This document shows, piece after piece, positions 1 to 5,297 of a stretch of 6,685 bases of DNA. Position numbers and translations under genes: made by a program. Each line of letters begins with the position of its first letter. Position 1 is the stretch's first letter. This DNA comes from G001797105 sp964528155 (GTDB lineage Bacteria > Chloroflexota > Anaerolineae > Anaerolineales > E44-bin32). The stretch spans positions 1-6,685 of the forward strand of contig CAZGRL010000176.1 of the NCBI GenBank assembly GCA_964528155.1. The letters run 5' to 3'. A model generated the notes under the pieces. The model did no database searches and had not been told where the DNA came from. It was given only the letters and a program-made list of their open reading frames with translations.

Positions 1-238
1 CCACCGTCAGTTGCCGGCTGGCACAGCACGAGACTGGGTCGTGAGAACTACGCGCATGTTGCATTGCAAGACCCAACCCCTGTTTTTCACATTGCAAGAC
101 CCAACCCCTGTTTTTCCCCACGGCGAATACTCCCTTTCCCACCAAGCGGGAGAGGTCGACGGTTCCCTGCGTGCCATCGGCGAACGTCAAGTCCAGCTTG
201 TAATCCTCCAGCACCTTAACCTCTGTTATCTTGTGCAT
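1..238 (-). pseudogene. DUF2442 protein, N-terminal fragment broken at a repeat; runs off the left edge
   Basis: Reading leftward from an ATG at 238-236, the first ~39 residues run MHKITEVKVLEDYKLDL, then TFADGTQGTVDLSRLVGKGVFA. This matches how DUF2442 proteins begin (two beta strands, the D-G-T turn, then DLS.L.GKGVFA); I recognise it from memory of the family. An AAGGAAG ribosome binding site lies 7 bases ahead of the ATG. The family normally continues with W.D..F and about 40 more residues. Here, from about position 121 leftward, the frame enters the 28-bp tandem repeat and reads VGKNRGWVLQCEKQ, which is unlike DUF2442. The frame stays open to the window edge, so a chimeric product of at least 79 codons is possible. 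DUF2442 genes often sit next to a DUF4160 gene in toxin-antitoxin-like pairs. I see no DUF4160 upstream (240-459). I call it a disrupted gene; the function of the family is poorly known. Confidence 0.6.
62..116. repeat. Two exact tandem copies of a 27-bp sequence (28-bp period)
   Basis: Copies at 62-88 and 90-116 are identical over 27 bp and separated by one base. Each starts CATTGCAAGACCCAACCCC and ends in a T5 run plus C. The repeat lies exactly where the DUF2442 homology stops. From memory, AAGACC(C/T)(A/G)ACCCC motifs are dispersed in many environmental bacterial genomes, sometimes near REP-associated Y1 (IS200-like) transposases. No transposase is present here, so that link is only a suggestion. 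Confidence 0.85.
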
Positions 239-459
239 CTCTCGGCTTCCTTGCCTGTTTACTCTCGCGCGGGTGCCTCGGCAATGCAACGGGTGTGCCA
301 ATGCCCGCGACTCCGTCGAACTGCTAGAAGCAACACCCGGTCGAAAAAGATACCAAAGAGATGACTCCGGCAGACCGGGTTTGAAGCCAAGATGAATCGA
401 GAAACACCAAGAATGAAGACCTGACCACGATAATTCGCCAGGTCAACTGGACCCCGGTG
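239..459. other. Intergenic stretch between the DUF2442 fragment and the first HEPN-like gene
   Basis: I see no convincing gene in this 221-bp stretch on either strand. The plus-strand ORF that starts at 11 and ends at 364 crosses the repeats, lacks a ribosome binding site and resembles nothing, so it is not called. The stretch contains an 8-bp inverted repeat (335-342 with 373-380) and a diverged copy of the repeat core (AAGACCTGACC, 416-426). No T-rich hairpin terminator is visible downstream of the gene that ends at 460. Confidence 0.5.
335..380. repeat. Perfect 8-bp inverted repeat, 30-base spacer
   Basis: ACCCGGTC at 335-342 is the exact reverse complement of GACCGGGT at 373-380. It lies about 100 bp upstream of the DUF2442 start on the minus strand. 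It could be an operator or an RNA stem in the leader, but no T tract follows on either strand, so it is not an ordinary intrinsic terminator. Chance occurrence is possible for an 8-bp arm. Confidence 0.35.
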
Positions 460-1257
460 TTAAGCTCGTTTCTCAGTCAGCTCACTCCACCAATCATCGA
501 CATATGTTGCGAAGCGTAAGAGGAGAGCAAGCGAAGTGTACGCTTCGTTGTCAGTGATATTGGCTGTTGCTCCATGACCGGCTTGATCTCGCCAATACTT
601 CAACAGCGTCAGGAAGCCCTGTACCTCCTGCGTGAGGCGATCGCGAGCTTGGCCGAGGAGTATTGTTTCGACACGCGAACGGCCCTGCGATGAGTTGTAG
701 GCAGACAGTACTCTTTCCTCATCGCCCTCTCGGGCGATTGTCGTCGCCAGTAGAATCGCCTCGGCTGCCGCACCGCACATCACGCAACATGCAAGGTAGG
801 CGTGTGCGCCATAGCAACGGATCGCCTCCTGTGACCGCTCGTAGAATTCCGGCCCGTATCGGTCGCGGTGAGGTTGTAGCATTTCCGCGAAGCGACCCGG
901 TTCCGTAGGGATATACGCGTCGTTGGTGTCCTCGTCGAGCCATTGTCGTCCGAATGGCGTCACTGAGTAGCCGTCACCGCCGCTGCCGTCAACAGTGGCT
1001 TGAGCGCCCATGATGCGAACACCGGGACGGATGATCCCCCTGCGGCACAGATCCCAAGCAGCGGCGTAGAAGTCGGGGGAAAGCTCTTTCCATTGAGAGG
1101 AACCCCAGTGACGTTCCGCATTATCCGGGTCGCTTTCCCGCAAGTAGGCGTCAATGACATTTGGTATGTAGAGGTCGTAGCCATAGTTTGCGTAGCGACT
1201 GGCACGCGGCTCTCGAATATACGAGAGCAAGTAGGTTGTGGCTTCATCAACATTCAT
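460..1257 (-). CDS. Hypothetical protein with winged-helix-like N-terminal part and HEPN-like C-terminal domain
   Basis: 265 residues; the start is supported by an AAGGA ribosome binding site 6 bases upstream of the ATG. I cannot name the family. Residues ~60-106 (LSPDFYAAAWDLCRRGIIRP, then GDGYSVTPFGRQWL) have the helix-helix-wing look of a winged-helix module. Residues ~135-255 are helical: an alanine-rich helix (AYLACCVMCGAAAEAILLA, 153-171), then YWRDQAGHG, in which R223 and H228 form an RX4H motif like the catalytic or core motif of HEPN domains. Many HEPN proteins are RNases or partners of nucleotidyltransferases in toxin-antitoxin and defence systems; here that role is inferred only from the motif. 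There is no signal peptide or membrane segment, so it is probably cytoplasmic. It follows another HEPN-like gene on the same strand after 103 bp, with its own ribosome binding site. Confidence 0.8.
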   Translation of the reverse strand: MNVDEATTYLLSYIREPRASRYANYGYDLYIPNVIDAYLRESDPDNAERHWGSSQWKELSPDFYAAAWDLCRRGIIRPGVRIMGAQATVDGSGGDGYSVTPFGRQWLDEDTNDAYIPTEPGRFAEMLQPHRDRYGPEFYERSQEAIRCYGAHAYLACCVMCGAAAEAILLATTIAREGDEERVLSAYNSSQGRSRVETILLGQARDRLTQEVQGFLTLLKYWRDQAGHGATANITDNEAYTSLALLLRFATYVDDWWSELTEKRA

Positions 1258-1360
1258 CGTAGTCCTTTTTCCCTAACGTTTGACATCACCAGCTGCGTGC
1301 CTTTTCGCGCAGGCCCGGTCGATTGATGGGGTGCGCATCGGGTCATTAATCGGCGCTTCT

Positions 1361-2149
1361 TCATTCGAGTTGATTTCGCAGCATCAACTTCGTTTCAGGC
1401 CCCAGGCGTTGACATGCCGCATATGCCGTGTGCCGCGAATAGAATTCGTCGCTGTAGACGAGTCCTCTTCCAAGCCCCTCAGCCGAACAGAGCACATCAA
1501 ACAGCAGGAGCATCCTTACGCAGTTCATTCGATCGACATTTTTCGGCCCGCGTAATCCGTGAATCAGGCCGTGGCGATTGAAAAGGAATTGGGGTGGGAG
1601 TTGGGCGTCATATCTTGAATAGATGGCCGAAAGTATTATCTCGGCTTCATCGCGCGCCGCAGACTTAGGGTGATTCTTGACGGCCGCGCGTAGGGTCACA
1701 AATGATGGGTCCGGCATTCCTGGCTCCCAGCCAGCCAGCTGCCGTAGGTATCGCTCCAGAATAATGAATAGCGTTGCCAAGGCCGCTGTGTAGTAGCCAC
1801 GGTAGTAGCAAAGGATTGCCTCATCGATCATCGGAGCGAGGGGCGAGAAGAGCGAAGACTCCTTATAGGGGCCGCTCGTCATGGACGCTCTTTCCTCGAC
1901 GTTCATGATCTGAAACGACATGATGTCGAATGCCTTTGCGGCAAGATCATCGATAACATCCGGAGAAAGCGTCTCAGTCTCCGCGCATCTCAGTGCTTCA
2001 TGCGCCACATCTCGAACCATCAACGAGTCATCCGACGTCAGCCGCGAATCAGCTCGCCACCCAAGAAGGAGCAGCCCCTCGTGTACTTTTCGCGCGTCGT
2101 CAGGTTCCCAGTCCGCAAAGCTCATGTGATGCCCAACAATGCTTGGCAT
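1361..2149 (-). CDS. Hypothetical protein with HEPN-like C-terminal domain
   Basis: 262 residues, family not recognised. From about residue 105 it reads LAPMIDEAILCYYRGYYTAA followed by LATLFIILERYLRQLAGW, a long helix typical of HEPN-like proteins. It then reaches QFLFNRHGLIHGLRG, where R192 and H197 give an RX4H motif; NRH..IHG is a frequent form of this motif. Residues 208-222 form another hydrophobic helix. The N-terminal ~90 residues are acidic and helical, with no domain I recognise. No signal peptide or membrane segment is seen. The start is uncertain: no clear ribosome binding site precedes the ATG at 2149. A second in-frame ATG (codon 9, 2125) also lacks one, and no GTG or TTG occurs further upstream before the stop at about 2233. 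It is first of two same-strand HEPN-like genes and may be cotranscribed with the next. Its sequence differs clearly from its neighbour, so they are not a recent duplication. Confidence 0.78.
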   Translation of the reverse strand: MPSIVGHHMSFADWEPDDARKVHEGLLLLGWRADSRLTSDDSLMVRDVAHEALRCAETETLSPDVIDDLAAKAFDIMSFQIMNVEERASMTSGPYKESSLFSPLAPMIDEAILCYYRGYYTAALATLFIILERYLRQLAGWEPGMPDPSFVTLRAAVKNHPKSAARDEAEIILSAIYSRYDAQLPPQFLFNRHGLIHGLRGPKNVDRMNCVRMLLLFDVLCSAEGLGRGLVYSDEFYSRHTAYAACQRLGPETKLMLRNQLE

Positions 2150-2471
2150 ACGAAGGTGTACACTTGCATCGAAACCTTCTCTCCCCGCGCTTTCCGAATC
2201 CCCATCTGCCCTACCGGTTCCTTCATTCTCTCATATTGACATTGGTATTCGCAAACGCCATCCTACAACCATGAAGTTACTGGAGCAACTGGCAACTGGC
2301 TAGTCGGTCCGGCTGCGATCGCTAGTTGCTAGACGAAACCGCATGACTCCCCGCGGACAGAGGAATCCTATGCGTGATGGATCGAGCGGTTCCTCCGATT
2401 CCATCGAAACGAAGCTGGAGAATGTCGTCAAGAAGGGAATTGGTGCGATCTGACTTGCAGCCACTGTCAGC
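2150..2471. other. Divergent intergenic region between HEPN-like gene and tetR-type operon
   Basis: This stretch separates the minus-strand genes from the plus-strand operon. It contains a tandem GCAACTG pair (2285-2298), and an imperfect hairpin: GCAACTGGC at 2292-2300 against GCTAGTTGC at 2321-2329, 8 of 9 Watson-Crick pairs plus one G-T, 20-base loop, no T tract. Several short overlapping inverted repeats occur at 2360-2405 (for example GAGGAA with TTCCTC). A possible small ORF lies at 2370-2453. I find no convincing -35/-10 pair for the minus-strand gene. Confidence 0.45.
2370..2453 (+). CDS. Possible small ORF, 27 codons, unrecognised
   Basis: An AGAGGA sequence (2359-2364) lies 5 bases ahead of ATG at 2370. 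The product would be MRDGSSGSSDSIETKLENVV then KKGIGAI, ending at TGA 2451-2453. The second half looks like an amphipathic helix, and the codons resemble those of the genes around it. It ends about 20 bp before the -35 box of the next gene. An in-frame ATG at 2343 without a ribosome binding site would add nine residues. It may be a genuine small protein, the stub of a degraded gene, or chance; I recognise no family. Confidence 0.22.
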   Translation: MRDGSSGSSDSIETKLENVVKKGIGAI

Positions 2472-2499
2472 TTGACATTCCCGCGCAACTCTGTATACT
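2472..2499 (+). promoter_or_regulatory. Sigma-70-type promoter of the tetR-type operon
   Basis: A perfect -35 hexamer TTGACA (2472-2477) is followed after 16 bases by TATACT (2494-2499), five of six matches to TATAAT. Transcription would start near 2506, giving a leader of about 30 bases before the ATG at 2537. No other promoter of this quality is visible before the genes downstream, so it probably drives the whole operon. Confidence 0.75.
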
Positions 2500-2531
2500 C
2501 TGTGACCGTAAAGATCTTGTATTCACAGAGT
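2497..2531. promoter_or_regulatory. Candidate operator: 9-bp dyad overlapping the -10 box and start site
   Basis: ACTCTGTGA (2497-2505) and TCACAGAGT (2523-2531) are exact reverse complements, 17 bases apart. At the centre is an 8-bp palindrome AAGATCTT (2511-2518), almost concentric with the outer dyad. A further direct copy of the half-site core ACTCTGT is at 2488-2494. TetR-family proteins usually bind as dimers to dyads in their own promoters, so this is the natural place for autoregulation. An RNA hairpin in the leader is the alternative reading. Binding itself is inferred. Confidence 0.55.
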
Positions 2532-2536
2532 CGACC

Positions 2537-3226
2537 ATGCCAAGAGCGTTCAAAGAAGAAGAGAAAGAAAAGATCCGGGTGAAGCTTCTGGAGGGGGGGC
2601 GCGCCTGTTTCCTCCGCTACGGCTTGAAGAAGACAACGATTGAGGATGTGGTCGGGCCGGCAGGGATCGCCAAGTCGAGCTTCTACTTGTTCTTTGAGAG
2701 CAAGGAGGCGCTCTACGTCGAGCTGTTCCTCAGGGAGACGCCGGCGATGATGGAACGCCTGCTGGACGCGTCGTTTCGGAGCACGAGCGACATGCGCGAG
2801 GCGTTGATCCGCCTGATGCGGGCGATCATCCACGAGATCGAGACGAACGAGATGTCGCGGATCCTGCTCGATGACCCATCGGAGCTCCAACGCCTCGCCG
2901 ATGCGCTCAAGTACGACGAGATCCTGACGCGCTCCAAGGCGTTCTTCGCGCCGATCCTTGACGAAATCACTGCTGCGCAGGCGCGAGGCGAGATCGTCGC
3001 GGGGGATCCCTACCAGATCGCGTACTCCTTCGGCCTGGTGAAGCTGTTGCCGGTGAACAAGGATCGTGTCCCGGCGGAGCTGTACGACGCGATGATCGAG
3101 TTCGCGCCACAGGTGATTGCGGATGGCCTCACTTGCCCTGCGAACCGTCATCGAGGCGATGCCGGTTCGGGCGAGAAGAGCCCTCAATCGAAGGCTGGCC
3201 CTTCTCGCGTTGGAGGTGCCAGATGA
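2537..3226 (+). CDS. TetR/AcrR-family transcriptional regulator
   Basis: 229 residues. Residues ~8-58 form the classic TetR DNA-binding domain: helix 1 (EEKEKIRVKLLEGGRACFLR), then YGLKKTTIEDVVGPAGIAKS followed by SFYLFFESKEALY, where the recognition helix is AKSSFYLFF (45-53) and S55-K56-E57 match the usual S/N-K-E/D after it. The rest (~60-200) is the helical, variable ligand-binding and dimerisation domain; the ligand cannot be read from the sequence. The last ~30 residues (CPANRHRGDAGSG onward) are polar and low in complexity, longer than most family members need. It is the first gene of the transporter operon, under a strong promoter with a dyad at the -10. It probably represses that promoter until a ligand, perhaps linked to the transported substrate, binds. 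The ribosome binding site is weak (GAG at 2528-2530). Confidence 0.93.
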   Translation: MPRAFKEEEKEKIRVKLLEGGRACFLRYGLKKTTIEDVVGPAGIAKSSFYLFFESKEALYVELFLRETPAMMERLLDASFRSTSDMREALIRLMRAIIHEIETNEMSRILLDDPSELQRLADALKYDEILTRSKAFFAPILDEITAAQARGEIVAGDPYQIAYSFGLVKLLPVNKDRVPAELYDAMIEFAPQVIADGLTCPANRHRGDAGSGEKSPQSKAGPSRVGGAR

Positions 3227-3309
3227 AGTGTCTGTTGGCGCGAGCAGCACGGCAGAAGGCAGATGCGCCGTATGGCGCCGCCTGGTCGCTGGAGGAGGAG
3301 GCAACATGA
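3223..3309 (+). CDS. Candidate 28-codon coupling ORF between regulator and permease
   Basis: GGAGG (3212-3216) stands 6 bases before ATG at 3223, an ideal ribosome binding site inside the regulator's last codons. The ATG overlaps the regulator stop (ATGA), and its own TGA (3307-3309) overlaps the permease ATG at 3306 (again ATGA). The product would be MKCLLARAARQKADAPYGAA then WSLEEEAT. I recognise no family. The GAG-GAG-GAG codons near its end double as the permease ribosome binding site. It may serve translational coupling more than make a functional peptide. Conservation of the arrangement in relatives would decide. Confidence 0.4.
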   Translation: MKCLLARAARQKADAPYGAAWSLEEEAT

Positions 3310-4526
3310 ATCTCACGATAAGTCGCGTCGCCTGGAGAAGTCTGTGGAGGCATCCCCAGCGAACGATCCTGATGATCGCGACCGTCGCGGTTGGGGGTCT
3401 GGTGATTCTCGTTCTGTTCGGACTATCCGACGGACTGATTGGCTCGATGACGGCAGCGCAGATCGACTGGAACCAGGGGAGCTTCCAGGTGAGGGCCGTG
3501 GGCTACGCCGACGACCCGATCCCGGAGAATGGCCTGTCCCCGGAGCAGGTGGCTTCGGCCACCAACGCCCTGGCGACCCTGCGAACGGCCGGGATTACTC
3601 CGCGGATCGAGACCGTCGGCATGATACGCACTGCCTACGGAACGGATGGCGTGAGCCTACGGGGGATCGATCCGGTGACCGAGCGCTCGGTGACGAACCT
3701 TGACGAGTTGATCGTCGAGGGACGATACCTCGATGGCGAGGGCCAGGTTCTCCTATCAGTAGCGCTGACCGAGGATCTCGACATTCGCATCGGCGAACGA
3801 ATAGTCATCCTGGCCGCTGGCGCCGACGGGACCAGCTCGCGCGCGTTCTTGCTGGTCGGGCTTTTCCAATCGGCCAGCATTGACCTGGAGCAGATGGCGA
3901 TGGTTTCGATTGGTGATGTGCGGGCCATGACCAGTTTGGAGGGAGCGACAACCCTTGCCGTCGCGCTGCCGCGGGGCGTCTCAGCGAGTCGCTCGGCGGC
4001 TGAGGCGAAGCGGCTGCTTGCCGACAACCCTGGCGTTGTGGTGGCGGACTACTTCGATCTCAATCCGTTTGCACGGTTCATGATTGCGGGCGCGACCCTC
4101 AAGATGCTTCCGTTCGTGCTCATGATCAGTCTGATGGCCGGATTTGGCGTCGCCAACACCGCGTTCTACTCGGTACTCGAACGAACGCGCGAGTTTGGCG
4201 TCATGACGGCGGTCGGTATGAGTCGCAAGCTCCTTGCTCGGATGGTTCTGCTGGAGTCGACGATGGTGGCGGCGATCGGGTTTGTCGTAGGCGGTGGCCT
4301 CGGGTACTTGGGTCTTCTGTACTTCAGCCGAAATGGGCTGGATCTGTCGTTCATCGCAGATATCGGCAGAGGCGTCGGATTACCCCGGGTGATCTACGCA
4401 TCATCGTCTGGGTGGTACTGGGTGGCGGCGTTCAGTGTGGTCGTGTTTACCGCCCTTGCTGCGGCTTGGTATCCGGCACGACGGGTCAATCGCCTTGAAC
4501 CCGTGACGGCGATTCGCGAAGGCTAG
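3306..4526 (+). CDS. ABC transporter permease, FtsX/LolC/MacB type (first of two)
   Basis: 406 residues from the ATG at 3306, chosen because a GGAGGAGGAGG ribosome binding site lies just ahead and the N terminus (MNLTISRVAWRSLWRHPQRT) is typical of the family. An in-frame ATG at 3117 would add 63 residues but lies inside the regulator gene. Membrane segment 1 (~20-42) is followed by a large extracytoplasmic domain (~45-260), then three more segments (~266-289, 315-340, 371-390). The signature after segment 2, LERTREFGVMTAVGMSR (291-307), and the C-terminal PARRVNRLEPVTAIR motif are hallmarks of FtsX-domain permeases. Such proteins work as dimers with a LolD/MacB-like ATPase and act by mechanotransmission rather than as open channels. 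The second permease of this operon is the likely partner, as LolC is for LolE. Confidence 0.92.
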   Translation: MNLTISRVAWRSLWRHPQRTILMIATVAVGGLVILVLFGLSDGLIGSMTAAQIDWNQGSFQVRAVGYADDPIPENGLSPEQVASATNALATLRTAGITPRIETVGMIRTAYGTDGVSLRGIDPVTERSVTNLDELIVEGRYLDGEGQVLLSVALTEDLDIRIGERIVILAAGADGTSSRAFLLVGLFQSASIDLEQMAMVSIGDVRAMTSLEGATTLAVALPRGVSASRSAAEAKRLLADNPGVVVADYFDLNPFARFMIAGATLKMLPFVLMISLMAGFGVANTAFYSVLERTREFGVMTAVGMSRKLLARMVLLESTMVAAIGFVVGGGLGYLGLLYFSRNGLDLSFIADIGRGVGLPRVIYASSSGWYWVAAFSVVVFTALAAAWYPARRVNRLEPVTAIREG

Positions 4527-4533
4527 AAAGGAG
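4527..4533 (+). promoter_or_regulatory. Ribosome binding site of the LolA-like gene
   Basis: AAAGGAG starts directly after the permease stop codon (TAG, 4524-4526) and ends 5 bases before the ATG at 4539. It fixes the start of the LolA-like gene. Confidence 0.8.
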
Positions 4534-4538
4534 AACTC

Positions 4539-5297
4539 ATGAATCGAATCATGATTTGGACAACACTGATTGCGATTGCGGTGATGGGGTTCTCCGCTCT
4601 TGCTCAAGAGGATGCCCAAACTACCCTGGATGCCGAGGTTATTCTGGAGCGCGTCAACTCGGCGTGGCAGGGCGACAGCTTCCACGGAGTCATCGGACTG
4701 GATCTCGTCTTGGGGGGACAGACCAAATCGCACAGACTCGAGATCTGGACCCTGGGCGAGGAGCTGGCGCTCATTCGTGTGCTGGAACCGGAGATTGATC
4801 TGAACTCGGGCTATCTCCAGCTGGGCGATGATCTTTGGTACTACTCGCCGGCCGTTGGTTCCATCAAGCTGCCGTCCGTGGCACTCGGCGATGCGTTGTT
4901 CGGCGCAGGTCCCTCGCTGGACGACTTGTCTCACGGAACTCTATCGGATGACTACGACGCGTCTGTTGAGGGCGCATCCGAAGGACGCGAAGGCTTCTTC
5001 TTGACGCTGATTCCGCATGCCGATGCCCCCGTCGTGTATGGCAAGCTGGAGATTTGGATAACGAACGACTACGTCATGGAACAGCTTGTGTACTACGACC
5101 AGCGGGGAGGCGTCGTGCAGACGGCCGAGTTCACAGACATCATCGACGTCGGCGATCGAAGATTCGCCACCACGATCACCATCGAGGACGCCTACGGCGA
5201 CCGGACGATCGAACGGATCGAGCAGCCGCAGTTCGATCTCGAACTCGACGGAGCGTTCTTCAGCCTCGAGACGTTCAAGGCTTGGGGGAATGACTGA
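4539..5297 (+). CDS. LolA-like outer membrane lipoprotein-sorting protein, secreted
   Basis: 252 residues. An N-terminal signal peptide (MNRIMIWTTLIAIAVMGFSA, then LA) has a hydrophobic core at 5-19 and an A-L-A signal peptidase I site before Q23. There is no lipobox cysteine, so the mature protein should be free in the periplasm. The body is strand-rich: RLEIWTLGEELALIRVLEPE (66-85), GYLQLGDDLWYYSPAVGSIK (91-110), YGKLEIWITNDYVMEQLVYY (167-186) and FTDIIDVGDRRFATTITIED (198-217). This pattern (W.Y.P....I.L, E.WI...... ...YYD, D...V...R.PT.) is that of LolA-like proteins annotated as outer membrane lipoprotein-sorting proteins. These have a half-barrel fold with a hydrophobic groove that carries acylated or hydrophobic cargo between membranes. 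It lies between two permease genes, 12 bp after the first and overlapping the second by 1 bp, so it is probably the dedicated carrier or acceptor for this transporter. The cargo is unknown. Confidence 0.85.
   Translation: MNRIMIWTTLIAIAVMGFSALAQEDAQTTLDAEVILERVNSAWQGDSFHGVIGLDLVLGGQTKSHRLEIWTLGEELALIRVLEPEIDLNSGYLQLGDDLWYYSPAVGSIKLPSVALGDALFGAGPSLDDLSHGTLSDDYDASVEGASEGREGFFLTLIPHADAPVVYGKLEIWITNDYVMEQLVYYDQRGGVVQTAEFTDIIDVGDRRFATTITIEDAYGDRTIERIEQPQFDLELDGAFFSLETFKAWGND

Noticed and set aside
62..116. CRISPR array
   Set aside because: Only two copies with a single base between them, so there are no spacers, and no cas genes are present.
11..364. Plus-strand ORF of 117 codons across the repeats
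   Set aside because: It has no ribosome binding site, no recognisable protein features, and part of it is the repeat itself. The opposite strand gives a recognisable DUF2442 start.
1258..1360. Possible integron attC site between the two HEPN-like genes (CAAACGTTAGGG on the minus strand, close to the GTTRRRY core; GCTTAAC also overlaps the stop at 460)
   Set aside because: The core mismatches at its last base, no complementary partner core follows the upstream gene's stop, and no full attC hairpin can be paired at either place.
2292..2329. Hairpin as an intrinsic terminator
   Set aside because: The stem is 9 bp with a wobble and a 20-base loop, and no T run follows on either strand. No gene ends next to it.
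2300..3316. Minus-strand ORF of 338 codons opposite the regulator gene
   Set aside because: It is a high-GC shadow of the TetR-type gene: rich in R and L, no family resemblance, while the plus strand encodes a clear TetR domain.
4401..4934. Minus-strand ORF of 177 codons opposite the permease/LolA junction
   Set aside because: It spans two well-supported plus-strand genes and encodes nothing recognisable.
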